Assembly: GCA_016735235.1 (NCBI GenBank)
Contig: JAERRW010000003.1
Span: 1 to 40,204, forward strand
Length of the DNA stretch: 40,204 bases
Direction: 5' to 3'
From: Sulfurospirillum sp.
Lineage (GTDB): Bacteria; Campylobacterota; Campylobacteria; Campylobacterales; Sulfurospirillaceae
Shown here: positions 18,488 through 28,477 of the stretch, piece after piece
Layout: every line of letters begins with the position of its first letter
Position numbering within the stretch: the first letter of the stretch is position 1
Position numbers and translations under genes: made by a program
The notes under the pieces: model-generated
The model's database searches: none
The model's input: only the letters and a program-made list of their open reading frames with translations
What the model was told of the DNA's origin: nothing

Positions 18488-19059
18488 TGAAATCACTATT
18501 TCTTATTATTGGAGCACCGGGGAGTGGAAAAACTACAAATGCACAAACAATTGCTAAAGAGAATAAAAACATAGGTCATTACTCAACAGGTGAACTACTT
18601 CGCACAGAAGTTGCAAGTGGAAGCAAACTTGGTAAGGTAATAGACAAATGTATAAGTGTGGGTGAACTTGTTCCTATTCAAGTTGCACTTGATACTATCA
18701 TTAAAGCTATAAACAACTCTACATGTAACACTATTTTAATAGATGGCTATCCAAGAAGTAATGAGCAGATGATGGGTCTTGATACTGTTTTAAAAAATGA
18801 AAAAACAATAACTCTAAAATCTGTAATGGAAGTAGTGGTTAGTGAGCAAACTGCCATGAATAGAGTTCTTGGACGAAATCGTGGCAAAGATGATAATGTA
18901 GAAATTTTTAAAAACCGCATGAAAGTTTATACTCAACCACTAAAAGATATACAAGATTTTTATAACTCTAAAAATCTACTATTTAAAATAAGTGGTGAAG
19001 GCTCTATAGAAACTATTGTAGATGAGATGACAAAATATATCGCACTTCATAAAAATTAA
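18487..19059 (+). CDS. adk: adenylate kinase
   Basis: A 190-residue short-LID adenylate kinase that interconverts ATP+AMP and 2 ADP. Walker A is at about 8–16 ('GAPGSGKTT'), followed by the AMP-binding 'HYSTGELLRTEVASGSKLG' and 'LIDGYPRSNEQM', and the short LID region 'RNRGKDDN' with no zinc insertion. The start is coupled to aspS by TAATG overlap. The following 102 bases contain a tiny ORF (MKFIV) with a strong AGGAG site, probably chance, and the pyrH promoter candidate. Confidence 0.95.
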   Translation: MKSLFLIIGAPGSGKTTNAQTIAKENKNIGHYSTGELLRTEVASGSKLGKVIDKCISVGELVPIQVALDTIIKAINNSTCNTILIDGYPRSNEQMMGLDTVLKNEKTITLKSVMEVVVSEQTAMNRVLGRNRGKDDNVEIFKNRMKVYTQPLKDIQDFYNSKNLLFKISGEGSIETIVDEMTKYIALHKN

Positions 19060-19120
19060 AATAACTCTTCAAATTAGCCCCTATTTTGCAAGCATAAGGA
19101 GCTATAAATGAAGTTTATTG

Positions 19121-19126
19121 TATAAT
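19121..19126 (+). promoter_or_regulatory. candidate -10 for the pyrH operon
   Basis: A perfect TATAAT lies 36 bases before the pyrH ATG, in the only gap between adk and pyrH. A start seven bases later would give a leader of about 29 bases carrying AAAGG. No -35 element is evident. Confidence 0.45.
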
Positions 19127-19152
19127 TTATCGATTTTAACTTTTAGATATAA

Positions 19153-19893
<741 letters not shown>

Positions 19894-19901
19894 GAATAAA
19901 A

Positions 19902-20120
19902 ATGAGAACAGAAAAAATAACAGCAAAAGCTTTGAAATTTTTAGATGACGATAGGTATAAATTAGCACTATTGGTAGCAAAACGTGCAGAACAACTAGCT
20001 AATGGGGCAGATATATTGATTAAAAAAGAGGATGCAAATAGTAAATTTACAGATATTGCACTATTAGAGATTGCCGAAGGGAAAGTATCTATTGAGTCTT
20101 TTTTAGATAAAAAAGAGTAA
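19902..20120 (+). CDS. rpoZ: RNA polymerase omega subunit
   Basis: A 72-residue omega subunit that helps fold the beta' subunit. The conserved segment 'DDDRYKLALLVAKRAEQLANGA' (about 15–36) is clear, although the C-terminal half diverges from enterobacterial omega, as usual in this phylum. TAGGAAT precedes the ATG by five bases. It lies directly upstream of the (p)ppGpp enzyme gene, the widely conserved rpoZ–spoT pairing. Confidence 0.92.
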   Translation: MRTEKITAKALKFLDDDRYKLALLVAKRAEQLANGADILIKKEDANSKFTDIALLEIAEGKVSIESFLDKKE

Positions 20121-20131
20121 GTTAAGTAGTT

Positions 20132-22258
20132 ATGAATCGGCTAATAGAGAGAGTTAAGACATGCAAAGATACAGACGAGGCAATAGAGTTTCTTTATGAG
20201 TTTATTCAACGTAGTGAACTTATAGAAAAAGCGCTTTTTTTTACACAAAAAAAACACAAAGGACAGTTTAGAAAAAGTGGGGAAGATTATGTCATTCACC
20301 CTATATTGGTTTCTGTTTTTGTAGCTTATTTTGGTGGCAATGAAAATATGATTATTGCTAGTCTTTTACATGATGTTGTAGAAGATACTTGTTGCTCTGT
20401 TAATGAGATATCTGATCAATTTAATCCAGAAGTTGCTCATTTGGTTGAGGGGCTAACCAAGATTAAAGAGATTCGTGATAGTGAACTTGTCTCTTCTGCT
20501 TTGAATTTTAGAAAAATGCTTTTAGCATCAATAAATGATATTAGAGTTTTAGTAATAAAACTTTGTGATAGACTTCATAACATGTTGACACTCGATTCTC
20601 TTAGCATGTCAAAGCGTAAACGCATAAGTGAAGAGACTATTGTTGTTTATGAGCCAATCGCACATAGACTTGGCATCTCTTCAATTAAAAACAAATTAGA
20701 AGATTTAAGTTTTAAATATGTCTTACCAAATGAGTATAAAAAAATAGATACTTACATACATGAAAACTTGCAACAATTACAACTAAGGCTTAACCATTTT
20801 ACATCAGAAACAAAAGTATTGATGTTAAAAAATGGTTTCCTTGAGAGTGATTTTACTATAGAAAGACGAGTAAAACATTACTACTCTATTTATTTGAAAA
20901 TGCAGAGAAAAGGGTTATCTATAGAAGAAGTTCTTGATATGCTAGCAATTCGTGTTATAGTTAATGAACCTATTGATTGTTATCGTGTTTTAGGCATAAT
21001 TCATCAAAATTTTAATCCTATTATTTCAAGATTTAAAGATTATATAGCAATTCCTAAAGAGAATGGGTATCAAACAATTCATACAACTGTTTTTAATAAT
21101 AAATCAATTATAGAGTCGCAAATAAGAACAAAAGATATGCATAAAACTGCTGAGTTTGGAGTAGCAGCTCATTGGAAATATAAAAGTGGTGGACTAAATC
21201 CAAAACTAGAGTGGCTCAATGATTTTAAAGACCAAGATGATAGTAGCGAAGATATAGAAGAGTTTTATGAGATAGCAAAAGATAATTTATATAGTGAAGA
21301 TATATCTGTTTTTTCTCCCAAAGGAGATATTTTTACACTTCCTCGTGGTGCAACTGTTTTAGATTTTGCTTATGAAGTTCATACAGAAGTTGGAATTTAT
21401 GCAAAAGAGGCATATGTAAATAGGCAAAGAACTCCATTTTTAACTGAATTAAGCAATGGAGATATTGTAAACATTGTTATTTCAAAAAAACAGAATTTTA
21501 GATGTAGTTGGCTAAATAGTATAAAAACAGGAAAGGCAAAAAATGCTATAGCAGTTCATTGTCGTCAAAAAATGAGAGATATAAATGATAAAATAGCAAT
21601 AGATATACTTACGTCTGTTTTTAATGTAAGAGAAAAAAGAGTAAAAAATTGGCTAGAAAAAGAGAATATAGCAAACAAAGTCTATAAAATAGCTACAGAT
21701 TCTATCTATTTTAAAAACATAGTCAATACACTTAAAAAGTATCCAAAAGGTGATAAGATTTTGTTTCCATTTTTTAATAAAAACAAATATGATATTAAAA
21801 AACAAAAATTTGACAATATAGTAATTTACTCAAACCAAAATGTTTCAAATATATTGTTTGACTATTGTTGCCATCCTAAGCGTGGAGACGATATTATAGG
21901 TTTTAGAAAAGCCAATAATGTTATTGTTCACCATAAATTTTGTGAAAGAGGTTCTGTACTTATGGATCAAAAAGAGCAGATGATATTTGTAAAATGGACA
22001 AGAGAAGCACCTCAAAGATATAACTTAATAGTTAGCTTAGAAAACGAAAGAGGTTCTTTAGCAGTTTTTTTGCATTATTTGGCTAAAATGCAAATTGATC
22101 TTATAGCGATAGAGTTAGGAAAATCAGAGGAAGGTCATTCTGATTACTTTAAAATAACATTAGAATTACCCGATAAGAATATAGAATTAGTAAGAAAAAA
22201 ATTAAAAGAAAAATATAAAGTAATAGATTTTGTATCAACAAATGATGTATATAAATAG
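20132..22258 (+). CDS. spoT: bifunctional (p)ppGpp synthetase/hydrolase (Rel/SpoT)
   Basis: A 708-residue Rel protein controlling the stringent response. The HD hydrolase domain (about 40–190) has 'HPILVSVF' and 'SLLHDVVEDT'; the synthetase (about 225–340) has 'RVKHYYSIYLKMQRKG' and 'RFKDYIAIPKENGYQTIHT'. TGS follows ('VFSPKGDIFTLPRGATVLDFAYEVH'), then the zinc-finger/helical region 'DYCCHPKRGDDIIGF' and a C-terminal ACT domain. Both catalytic halves look intact, so one enzyme probably both makes and degrades (p)ppGpp, as in other Campylobacterota. It starts 11 bases after rpoZ with a weak ribosome site. Confidence 0.96.
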   Translation: MNRLIERVKTCKDTDEAIEFLYEFIQRSELIEKALFFTQKKHKGQFRKSGEDYVIHPILVSVFVAYFGGNENMIIASLLHDVVEDTCCSVNEISDQFNPEVAHLVEGLTKIKEIRDSELVSSALNFRKMLLASINDIRVLVIKLCDRLHNMLTLDSLSMSKRKRISEETIVVYEPIAHRLGISSIKNKLEDLSFKYVLPNEYKKIDTYIHENLQQLQLRLNHFTSETKVLMLKNGFLESDFTIERRVKHYYSIYLKMQRKGLSIEEVLDMLAIRVIVNEPIDCYRVLGIIHQNFNPIISRFKDYIAIPKENGYQTIHTTVFNNKSIIESQIRTKDMHKTAEFGVAAHWKYKSGGLNPKLEWLNDFKDQDDSSEDIEEFYEIAKDNLYSEDISVFSPKGDIFTLPRGATVLDFAYEVHTEVGIYAKEAYVNRQRTPFLTELSNGDIVNIVISKKQNFRCSWLNSIKTGKAKNAIAVHCRQKMRDINDKIAIDILTSVFNVREKRVKNWLEKENIANKVYKIATDSIYFKNIVNTLKKYPKGDKILFPFFNKNKYDIKKQKFDNIVIYSNQNVSNILFDYCCHPKRGDDIIGFRKANNVIVHHKFCERGSVLMDQKEQMIFVKWTREAPQRYNLIVSLENERGSLAVFLHYLAKMQIDLIAIELGKSEEGHSDYFKITLELPDKNIELVRKKLKEKYKVIDFVSTNDVYK

Positions 22259-22269
22259 AAAGAAAAAAA

Positions 22270-23469
22270 ATGATAACTAAGGCAATAGAAGATATAAAAC
22301 GTGGTATTGCTGAAGCCATAGATATGGAGAGAATAGAAGTACTTGTAAAAGAGTATTTTAAAAATGGTAAACACTACTATGTCAAAGCTGGATTTGATCC
22401 AACTTCACCAGATTTGCATTTAGGACATACTGTTTTACTGCAAAAAATGGCAGTTTTGCAAAAATATGGCGCTATTGTCCAGTTTATAATAGGAGATTTT
22501 ACTGGTATGGTTGGTGATCCAACTGGAAAAAATGAAACCAGAAAAAAACTTAGTAGAGAAATGGTTTTAAAAAATGCACAAAGCTATAAGGAGCAAGTTT
22601 TTAAAGTATTAGATTCAAAAAAAACAGAGGTAGTATTTAATTCAACTTGGCTAAATAAGCTAGGTGCAAATGGACTCATAGAGCTTACCGAAACTTTTAA
22701 TGTAGCTCGCATGTTAGAGCGTGAAGATTTTGCTAAAAGGTTTAAATCACAAACATCTATCTCTATAAGTGAATTTATATATCCACTTCTTCAAGGTTAC
22801 GATAGTGTTGCTATGAAGAGTGATATAGAGATGGGTGGAACTGACCAAAAATTTAATCTTCTCATGGGAAGGCAACTACAGCGTACATACAATTTGGGCA
22901 AAGAGCAAGCTATTATCATGATGCCTCTTTTAGAGGGTATTGATGGAGTTAATAAAATGAGTAAGTCTTTAAACAACTATATTGGTGTTACCGATAAAGC
23001 AAGCGACATGTTTGGTAAAGTATTAAGTATTAACGATGATTTAATGTGGCGATATTATGAGCTTTTAAGTTCTCTTAGCATGAACGATATTACTACATGT
23101 AAAGAAAATGTAGCTAACGGCAAGTTGCATCCAAAAGTAGCAAAAGAGAATTTAGCTATAGAGTTAGTAGCAAGATACCATAATGAAAAAGAAGCGAATA
23201 AAGCAAAAGATGAGTTTAATAATGTTCATAAAAAAAATGAGCTACCATCTAATATAGAGGAGTTTAGTATAGTTGGTTCTATTTGGATTGCAAAAGCAAT
23301 GGTTGAGTGCAAGATGTCTCCATCAACTTCACAGTCACGACGTGATATAAAACAAGGTGGAGTAAAAATAAATAAAGAAAAAGTAAGTGATGAACAATTA
23401 CAACTACAAATAGGTGAGTATATACTTCAGGTTGGAAAAAGAAAATTTACTAAGTTAAGGGTAATATAA
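22270..23469 (+). CDS. tyrS: tyrosyl-tRNA synthetase
   Basis: A 399-residue class I synthetase. The HIGH motif reads 'HLGH' at about 50–53 in 'GFDPTSPDLHLGHTVLL'. 'GDFTGMVGDPTGKNETRK' and 'GGTDQKFNLLMGRQLQ' form the tyrosine pocket. The KMSKS loop is 'NKMSKSLNNYIG' near 231–235. The C-terminus is an S4-like RNA-binding domain ('SRRDIKQGGVKINKEKV'). Its TAA overlaps the ATG of the next gene (TAATG). Twelve bases separate it from the Rel gene. Confidence 0.96.
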   Translation: MITKAIEDIKRGIAEAIDMERIEVLVKEYFKNGKHYYVKAGFDPTSPDLHLGHTVLLQKMAVLQKYGAIVQFIIGDFTGMVGDPTGKNETRKKLSREMVLKNAQSYKEQVFKVLDSKKTEVVFNSTWLNKLGANGLIELTETFNVARMLEREDFAKRFKSQTSISISEFIYPLLQGYDSVAMKSDIEMGGTDQKFNLLMGRQLQRTYNLGKEQAIIMMPLLEGIDGVNKMSKSLNNYIGVTDKASDMFGKVLSINDDLMWRYYELLSSLSMNDITTCKENVANGKLHPKVAKENLAIELVARYHNEKEANKAKDEFNNVHKKNELPSNIEEFSIVGSIWIAKAMVECKMSPSTSQSRRDIKQGGVKINKEKVSDEQLQLQIGEYILQVGKRKFTKLRVI

Positions 23470-24566
23470 TGTCATTTAAATCATTAAAAATAGGCAAATA
23501 TACAATAAAGTATCCAATATTTCAAGGCGGTATGGGACTTGGAATTAGTTGGGACAGATTAGCGGGACATGTAAGCAAAGAGGGTGGACTTGGAGTTATA
23601 AGTTCTGTTGGAACTGGATACTATAAAAATTGTAAATATAGTGAAAAAAATATAAATTCAAGACCTCTACACTCTGAAAATTTCTATTGCTCAAAAGCTC
23701 TTAAAGCTATTATAGAAAATACAAGAAAAATTGCTAATGGCAACCCAGTGGCAGTAAATATACTACATGCCAGTAACGATTATGAGAGAATTGTAAAAGA
23801 TGCATGTGCTGCTGGAATTGATATTATTATAACTGGTGCTGGACTTCCAACAAATATGCCAGAGTTTACTAAAAATTATCCAGATGTAGCGCTTGTGCCT
23901 ATTGTGTCATCCGCAAAAGCTCTTAAAATAATCTGTAAAAGATGGACAAAAAGATACAATAGACTTCCAGATGCTATTGTAGTTGAAGGACCACTAAGTG
24001 GAGGACACCAAGGGTTTACTTACGAACAGTGCGAACAAGATGAGTATAAGCTAGAAAATTTGATAAAACCTATCAAAGAAGAGATAAAAAATTGGGGAGA
24101 TTTTCCTCTAATTGCGGCTGGTGGCATTTGGGATAAAAAAGATATAGAATCTATGATGGAACTTGGTGCAGATGGTGTTCAGATGGGAACACGTTTTATT
24201 GGAACGCATGAGTGCGATGCAGATAAAAATTTTAAAGAAATTATTCTCTCTTCAACAAAAGAGACAATACAGCTTTTTAAATCTCCTGTTGGTTATCCAG
24301 CTCGTGGAGTAAAAACTAATTTAATAGAATTAGTCAATAAAAAAGTAGGACCATCAATAAAATGTATAAGCAACTGTGTTGCTCCATGCAAGCGTGGTAT
24401 TGAAGCAAAAGAGGTTGGTTATTGTATAGCCGATAGTCTTTCAGATGCATATTTAGGAAAAAAAGAGACCGGATTATTTTTTACTGGAGCAAATGGCTAT
24501 AAATTAAATGAGATAATAAGCGTTAAGAAATTAATTAACAAGTTGATCAATGGCGAAAATAACTAA
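23469..24566 (+). CDS. nitronate monooxygenase / FabK-family flavoprotein
   Basis: A 365-residue FMN-binding TIM-barrel enzyme of the 2-nitropropane dioxygenase family. Visible parts: 'PIFQGGMGLGISWDRLAGHVS', 'AVNILHASNDY', 'IIITGAGLPTNMP', 'VVEGPLSGGHQGFT' with the conserved His, and the phosphate-binding 'AAGGIWDKKDIESMMELGADGVQMGTRF'. The family covers nitronate oxidation and enoyl-ACP reduction (FabK). A C-terminal cysteine set ('CISNCVAPCKRG' plus one more Cys) is unusual for textbook members. Located between tyrS and the amidase gene as in Campylobacter; the real substrate is unknown. Confidence 0.82.
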   Translation: MSFKSLKIGKYTIKYPIFQGGMGLGISWDRLAGHVSKEGGLGVISSVGTGYYKNCKYSEKNINSRPLHSENFYCSKALKAIIENTRKIANGNPVAVNILHASNDYERIVKDACAAGIDIIITGAGLPTNMPEFTKNYPDVALVPIVSSAKALKIICKRWTKRYNRLPDAIVVEGPLSGGHQGFTYEQCEQDEYKLENLIKPIKEEIKNWGDFPLIAAGGIWDKKDIESMMELGADGVQMGTRFIGTHECDADKNFKEIILSSTKETIQLFKSPVGYPARGVKTNLIELVNKKVGPSIKCISNCVAPCKRGIEAKEVGYCIADSLSDAYLGKKETGLFFTGANGYKLNEIISVKKLINKLINGENN

Positions 24567-25977
24567 ATTAATATTTTTTATTTTTCTTATCTGTAGTCCA
24601 CTTATGGGAGCTACAGACTATACAAAAGAGTTGTTGTTGTATGACAAAAAAATATTAACTTCAAACAGTGATGAACTCTTGCGTGTTCATCATGCTTTAA
24701 AAAGTATCTATATTCGCTCTATCGTTAATAATGATATGATTTTAAAAAAAGAGACACTAAAAAGACTTGTAAAAACTTCTAATATACTTAGACTTGACTC
24801 ATCGGGATACACTAAAGAGTTAGCTACTATGCAAAAAAAAAATAAACAAAAAACTCCTACAATAAAAAAAGAAAAAGAGGTTCAACCTAAGAAAAAAGTT
24901 ATAGCAACTGTAAAAAAAATTAATAAAGTTAATAAAGATTTGCCAATTTTAAAAACTATTCTAGATAAAGGCGATAGATTGGTTCTTAGTTTTGATAAAA
25001 ATATTACAAGTAAAGATGTAAAATCTTTTAAATTAAAAAATAAAAATAATTTTAGAGAAGTGTTTGATATAAAAGCTATAATACTAGTTGATCCTCAAAT
25101 AAAAACCCCCAAAGCACTCGATAGCCTAAGAGTAGCTCAATATAATGATAAAACATTAAGAGTAGTTTTGCAATCTAGTTCAATTATAAAATCAAAAATA
25201 GCTACTAGAGGAACTAATGTAGATATATTTTATAATTCAAATAAAAATATTAAAAATAACATAAAAACTGAAGTAATTCAAGAAAAGATTGCAAAATCGC
25301 CCTCTTTAAATAAAATAATAGTTATTGATGCTGGACATGGCGGTAAAGATCCCGGAGCAATTGGCAATAAGAAAAAATTTGAAAAACATGCTGTTCTTCA
25401 AATTAGTCTTCGTACAGGTAAAATATTGCAAAAAAGAGGTTATAAAGTTTATTACACAAGAACAGCAGATAAATTTATTAGATTAAGAGATAGAACTGGA
25501 TATGCAAACAAAAAGAAAGCTGACCTATTTTTATCTATACATGCGAATGCTTCAAAGAAAAAATCATTTCATGGTGTTGAAACATTTTTTCTTTCACCAG
25601 CAAGAAGTCAAAGAAGTAAAGATGCAGCAGCAAAAGAGAATCAAGCAGATATACAAGATATGAATTACTTTTCAAAGCAGACTTTTTTAAATGTTTTCAA
25701 TAGAGCAAAAATAATCTCTGCAAACAAACTTGCTCTTGATGTTCAACAAGGTATGCTAAATAGTATCAAAAGTAAGTATGGTGGAGTTAGAGATGGTGGA
25801 GTTAGAGAAGCTCCTTTTTGGGTTCTTGTTGGTGCGCAAATGCCAGCTATTCTTATAGAAGCGGGCTATATATCAAATAAAACTGAAAGAAAAAGGATTT
25901 TTAACTCTCATTATCAAAATTTATTAGCAAATGGAATCGCTGATGGTATAGATAGTTATTTTATTAAAAATGAGTAG
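24550..25977 (+). CDS. amiA: periplasmic N-acetylmuramoyl-L-alanine amidase (AmiC-type)
   Basis: A 475-residue exported zinc amidase. It has a signal peptide (about 1–20, 'FFIFLICSPLMGA'), a Lys-rich linker, an AMIN-like beta region (about 135–235) and a C-terminal Amidase_3 domain (about 255–470). Zinc ligands: His263 in 'IDAGHGGKDPG', Glu near 278 ('KKFEKHA'), His331 ('SIHANA'); catalytic Glu near 437 ('LIEAGYISN'). It cleaves the peptide from MurNAc during daughter-cell separation. It overlaps the previous gene by 17 bases. The 81 bases after it hold a possible TATAAT at 25987–25992. Confidence 0.93.
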   Translation: MAKITKLIFFIFLICSPLMGATDYTKELLLYDKKILTSNSDELLRVHHALKSIYIRSIVNNDMILKKETLKRLVKTSNILRLDSSGYTKELATMQKKNKQKTPTIKKEKEVQPKKKVIATVKKINKVNKDLPILKTILDKGDRLVLSFDKNITSKDVKSFKLKNKNNFREVFDIKAIILVDPQIKTPKALDSLRVAQYNDKTLRVVLQSSSIIKSKIATRGTNVDIFYNSNKNIKNNIKTEVIQEKIAKSPSLNKIIVIDAGHGGKDPGAIGNKKKFEKHAVLQISLRTGKILQKRGYKVYYTRTADKFIRLRDRTGYANKKKADLFLSIHANASKKKSFHGVETFFLSPARSQRSKDAAAKENQADIQDMNYFSKQTFLNVFNRAKIISANKLALDVQQGMLNSIKSKYGGVRDGGVREAPFWVLVGAQMPAILIEAGYISNKTERKRIFNSHYQNLLANGIADGIDSYFIKNE

Positions 25978-26058
25978 TGATGGCACTATAATAAATTCTA
26001 TGATTAATGTTAAATAATATATTGAACCTAAAAGTTTAATAAAAAAAAGAGGGCTATT

Positions 26059-26412
26059 ATGGTAAGTATTCCTAGTTTAAATTACAATTCGGCAATGAGT
26101 AGTGTTATAAATATTAAGACAAAATATCCTGCAAAATTTCAAGCATTGGCAAATCAGTATGAAAAAGAAGGAAATGTAGAACAACAAAAAAGATACGAAA
26201 ATGCTATTATACAAATGCAAGAAGAAATTCTTCCCAAAATGGAGCAACGTGCCAAATATTGGGCAAAGGTAGCTGGCATTCCTGCAGGAAAATTTGGACA
26301 AATTTTATCTCCCGAAGAGGTAAAATTTTATGAAAAAGACCGCTCAGGTGGAGTAGCTGGTTTTCCTGATAAATTATTTCCTAAAGAACTTGGCTTAAAC
26401 CAATATATCTAA
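26059..26412 (+). CDS. hypothetical protein
   Basis: A 117-residue soluble, helix-rich protein of unknown function. It has AAGAGGGC before its ATG and normal codon use, so I accept it as a gene. The middle ('QYEKEGNVEQQKRYENAIIQMQEEILPKMEQRAKYW', about 33–70) looks like a long amphipathic helix or helical pair, and the end is Gly/Pro-rich. No signal peptide, membrane segment or known motif was seen. It is alone between the amidase gene and the convergent dnaQ-like gene, whose stop is two bases away. Confidence 0.65.
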   Translation: MVSIPSLNYNSAMSSVINIKTKYPAKFQALANQYEKEGNVEQQKRYENAIIQMQEEILPKMEQRAKYWAKVAGIPAGKFGQILSPEEVKFYEKDRSGGVAGFPDKLFPKELGLNQYI

Positions 26413-26414
26413 AA

Positions 26415-27236
26415 CTAGCTATTTTTTTTAATTGAATTTGCAAGTGGTTTAGGATTGTTTATTTTGCTTTTTTTGGAATTTTCTTTTGTAAATTTAATTA
26501 GATTTTCAGTAGTAATAACAAATTCTGGTAATTTTTTTAAACATTTTTGAAAAACAATATTAGTAGCATATGCATCGGAATATGCACGATGGTGTTGTTT
26601 TACTTCAATTCCAAACTCTTTTATGAGATGGGCTAATCCATATTTCTCTAATTTTATTGTTTTTTTTGCTAAATCAATACTGCAAATTTTTCTATTCAAC
26701 AGAGGGGCAAAACCAGCTTTTTTCATAGAATAAGAGATAAAATTATAATCAAAACTAACATTATGAGCAACGAATATAGCATCTTTTAGAAAAAGGCGAA
26801 ATTGTTTTAAAGAAATTTTTAAAGATGTAGCATTTTTTAGATCTTCCAAAGTTATTTTAGTAAGATATATAATATTTTCTGGTATTTCATCAGCTTTTAC
26901 AAGAGTCTCAAATGTATCTATAACTTTACCATTTTGAACCATTAATGCACCAATTTCTATTATTTGTGAATTTTCTGGCTTACTTCCATTGGTCTCAATA
27001 TCTACTATGCAAAACTTTTGATTTTCCAATAAAGTAAATGTAGTCTCTAAAGCTAATTTTTTGTTTGATAACTCTACCAATGGTAAACCTAAAGCTTTCA
27101 TATTTTCAACACTTTTATTTAAAAAATTAAAATCATAATTTCCAAGTTCTCTTGTATTTTTAAAAATTTCTCTACATTCGCAAAAAGATTGTGGCTCTTT
27201 TTTCATCCTAAGTATTAACCTATCTAAGTTTTTCAA
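26415..27236 (-). CDS. dnaQ: DnaQ-like 3'-5' exonuclease (DNA polymerase III epsilon)
   Basis: A 273-residue DEDDh exonuclease. The acidic residues are Asp79 and Glu81 ('IVDIETNGS'), Asp163 ('VSFDYNF'), with His216 and Asp221 ('HHRAYSDAYA'), so the active site is complete. The role is proofreading in DNA polymerase III or a related trimming activity. About 70 N-terminal residues precede the fold, as in Campylobacter DnaQ. The start is TTG at 27236, forming TTGA with the trpF stop; ATG at 27206 is a second choice. rpe–dnaQ linkage is conserved in C. jejuni. Confidence 0.88.
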   Translation of the reverse strand: MKNLDRLILRMKKEPQSFCECREIFKNTRELGNYDFNFLNKSVENMKALGLPLVELSNKKLALETTFTLLENQKFCIVDIETNGSKPENSQIIEIGALMVQNGKVIDTFETLVKADEIPENIIYLTKITLEDLKNATSLKISLKQFRLFLKDAIFVAHNVSFDYNFISYSMKKAGFAPLLNRKICSIDLAKKTIKLEKYGLAHLIKEFGIEVKQHHRAYSDAYATNIVFQKCLKKLPEFVITTENLIKFTKENSKKSKINNPKPLANSIKKNS

Positions 27237-27823
27237 CTTTTAACTCTTTTTATAAAATCAAACATTTTTTTTCTATCTTTTTTGCCTTTGTACTCTTCCA
27301 CTCCACTACTAACATCGAGCCCATAAAATCCTAAAGTTTTTACTTCTTCAACACTCTTGCATGTAAGCCCGCCTGCAAGTATAATTTTAGAACAATCTAC
27401 ACCTTCAAACCAAGACATGTCTACTCTCTTGCCTTCTCCTCCATAACTTTCAACAAATGCATCAACTATTATGTATCTGTTTTTATGCCTAGTTATATCT
27501 TCTTTACATGTGGCTCTAATCACTTGAAGATGTGGTAGTTTTAAGCCCAGCAATAAAGACTTATCGGCTTCAAAATGAATTTGAGCGAGACTCATACTAG
27601 CTTCTTTACATGTAGTATTTATATCTTCACATGTAGAGTTTACAAACAGACCCACTCTCTCTACAAAAGGAGGGAGTTTTTTAACTATAGATAAGGCACT
27701 GCTTGGAGTTATGTAACGAGGTGATTTTTCATAAAAAACAAATCCCAAAGCATCCACTCCAGCCTTGACGGCTACTAATGCATCTTCAATATTTGTTATG
27801 CCACATATCTTAACTCTAGTCAT
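27233..27823 (-). CDS. trpF: phosphoribosylanthranilate isomerase
   Basis: A 196-residue TIM-barrel enzyme catalysing the Amadori step of tryptophan synthesis. The N-terminus 'RVKICGITNIEDALVAVKAG' carries the catalytic Cys, and the C-terminal phosphate site reads 'ILAGGLTCKSV' and 'GLDVSSGVEE', with the general-acid Asp. It is slightly short for the family (about 200–210) but has all strands. It begins one base after the rpe stop. It is separated from the trpG/pabA start at the right edge by 12 kb, so the pathway genes are scattered. Confidence 0.94.
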   Translation of the reverse strand: MTRVKICGITNIEDALVAVKAGVDALGFVFYEKSPRYITPSSALSIVKKLPPFVERVGLFVNSTCEDINTTCKEASMSLAQIHFEADKSLLLGLKLPHLQVIRATCKEDITRHKNRYIIVDAFVESYGGEGKRVDMSWFEGVDCSKIILAGGLTCKSVEEVKTLGFYGLDVSSGVEEYKGKKDRKKMFDFIKRVKS

Positions 27824-27824
27824 G

Positions 27825-28463
27825 CTATTTTAGATTACTTAATGCATATCTATATGATGGATTAGAAAATACATAGTTACCCGAAACCACAATATCAACT
27901 CCTGCATGTTTTAACTCTTTTACATTATTATTATTTACTCCACCATCAACTTCTATGAGAGTTTTTAAACCTTTTTTATTTATCATAGTCTTTAGTTTTC
28001 TTGCTTTTTCTATTACCGAAGGTATAAATTTTTGTCCACTAAAACCGGGGTTTACACTCATAAGAAGAACCATATCTAAATCTTCTAAAAGATAGTCTAG
28101 AATTTCAAGTGGAGTATGAATATTTAAAGCAATAGCTGGTTTTATATTATAGTCTTTTATTTTTTGTATAAGTCTATGAGGATGCTTCTCCTCTTCAATA
28201 TGAAACGAAATATACTCAGGTTCAAACATAGCAAATAGATCTACAAAAAAAGTATTATTTTGCACCATAAGATGAATATCTAACGGTTTTGTAGCAACTT
28301 TTGCAACCGATTTAACAACTACGGGTCCTATTGTGTGATTAGGAACAAAATGCCCATCCATTACATCAACATGTATAAAATCACAACCTGCATTGCAAAT
28401 TGCTCTTATCTCTTCATTTAGTCTACCGAAATCTGCTGATAATATACTTGGTGAAATTTTCAT
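27825..28463 (-). CDS. rpe: ribulose-phosphate 3-epimerase
   Basis: A 212-residue TIM-barrel epimerase interconverting ribulose-5-P and xylulose-5-P (pentose phosphate or Calvin-type carbon flow). Signatures: 'ISPSILSADFGRLNEEI' at the N-terminus, 'HVDVMDGHFVPNHTIG' with metal-binding His/Asp, 'HLMVQN', 'LMSVNPGFSGQKF' and 'EVDGGVNNNN'. A strong AAGGATAA site precedes the ATG. Confidence 0.96.
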   Translation of the reverse strand: MKISPSILSADFGRLNEEIRAICNAGCDFIHVDVMDGHFVPNHTIGPVVVKSVAKVATKPLDIHLMVQNNTFFVDLFAMFEPEYISFHIEEEKHPHRLIQKIKDYNIKPAIALNIHTPLEILDYLLEDLDMVLLMSVNPGFSGQKFIPSVIEKARKLKTMINKKGLKTLIEVDGGVNNNNVKELKHAGVDIVVSGNYVFSNPSYRYALSNLK

Positions 28464-28477
28464 TTTTATCCTTAAAA

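Noticed and set aside
19091-19125. Tiny ORF MKFIV with a strong AGGAG site between adk and pyrH
   Set aside because: Five codons only, and the same bases form the pyrH -10. Without conservation data it is more likely chance than a leader peptide.
24841-24930. Lysine-rich low-complexity stretch in the amidase as a possible repeat or frameshift
   Set aside because: It is a simple linker between the signal peptide region and the AMIN-like domain; the frame stays open and the catalytic domain is intact.
25982-26000. TGGCAC before the 26059 gene as a sigma-54 -24 element
   Set aside because: The required -12 TTGC at the correct spacing is absent; TATAAT right after it fits sigma-70 better.
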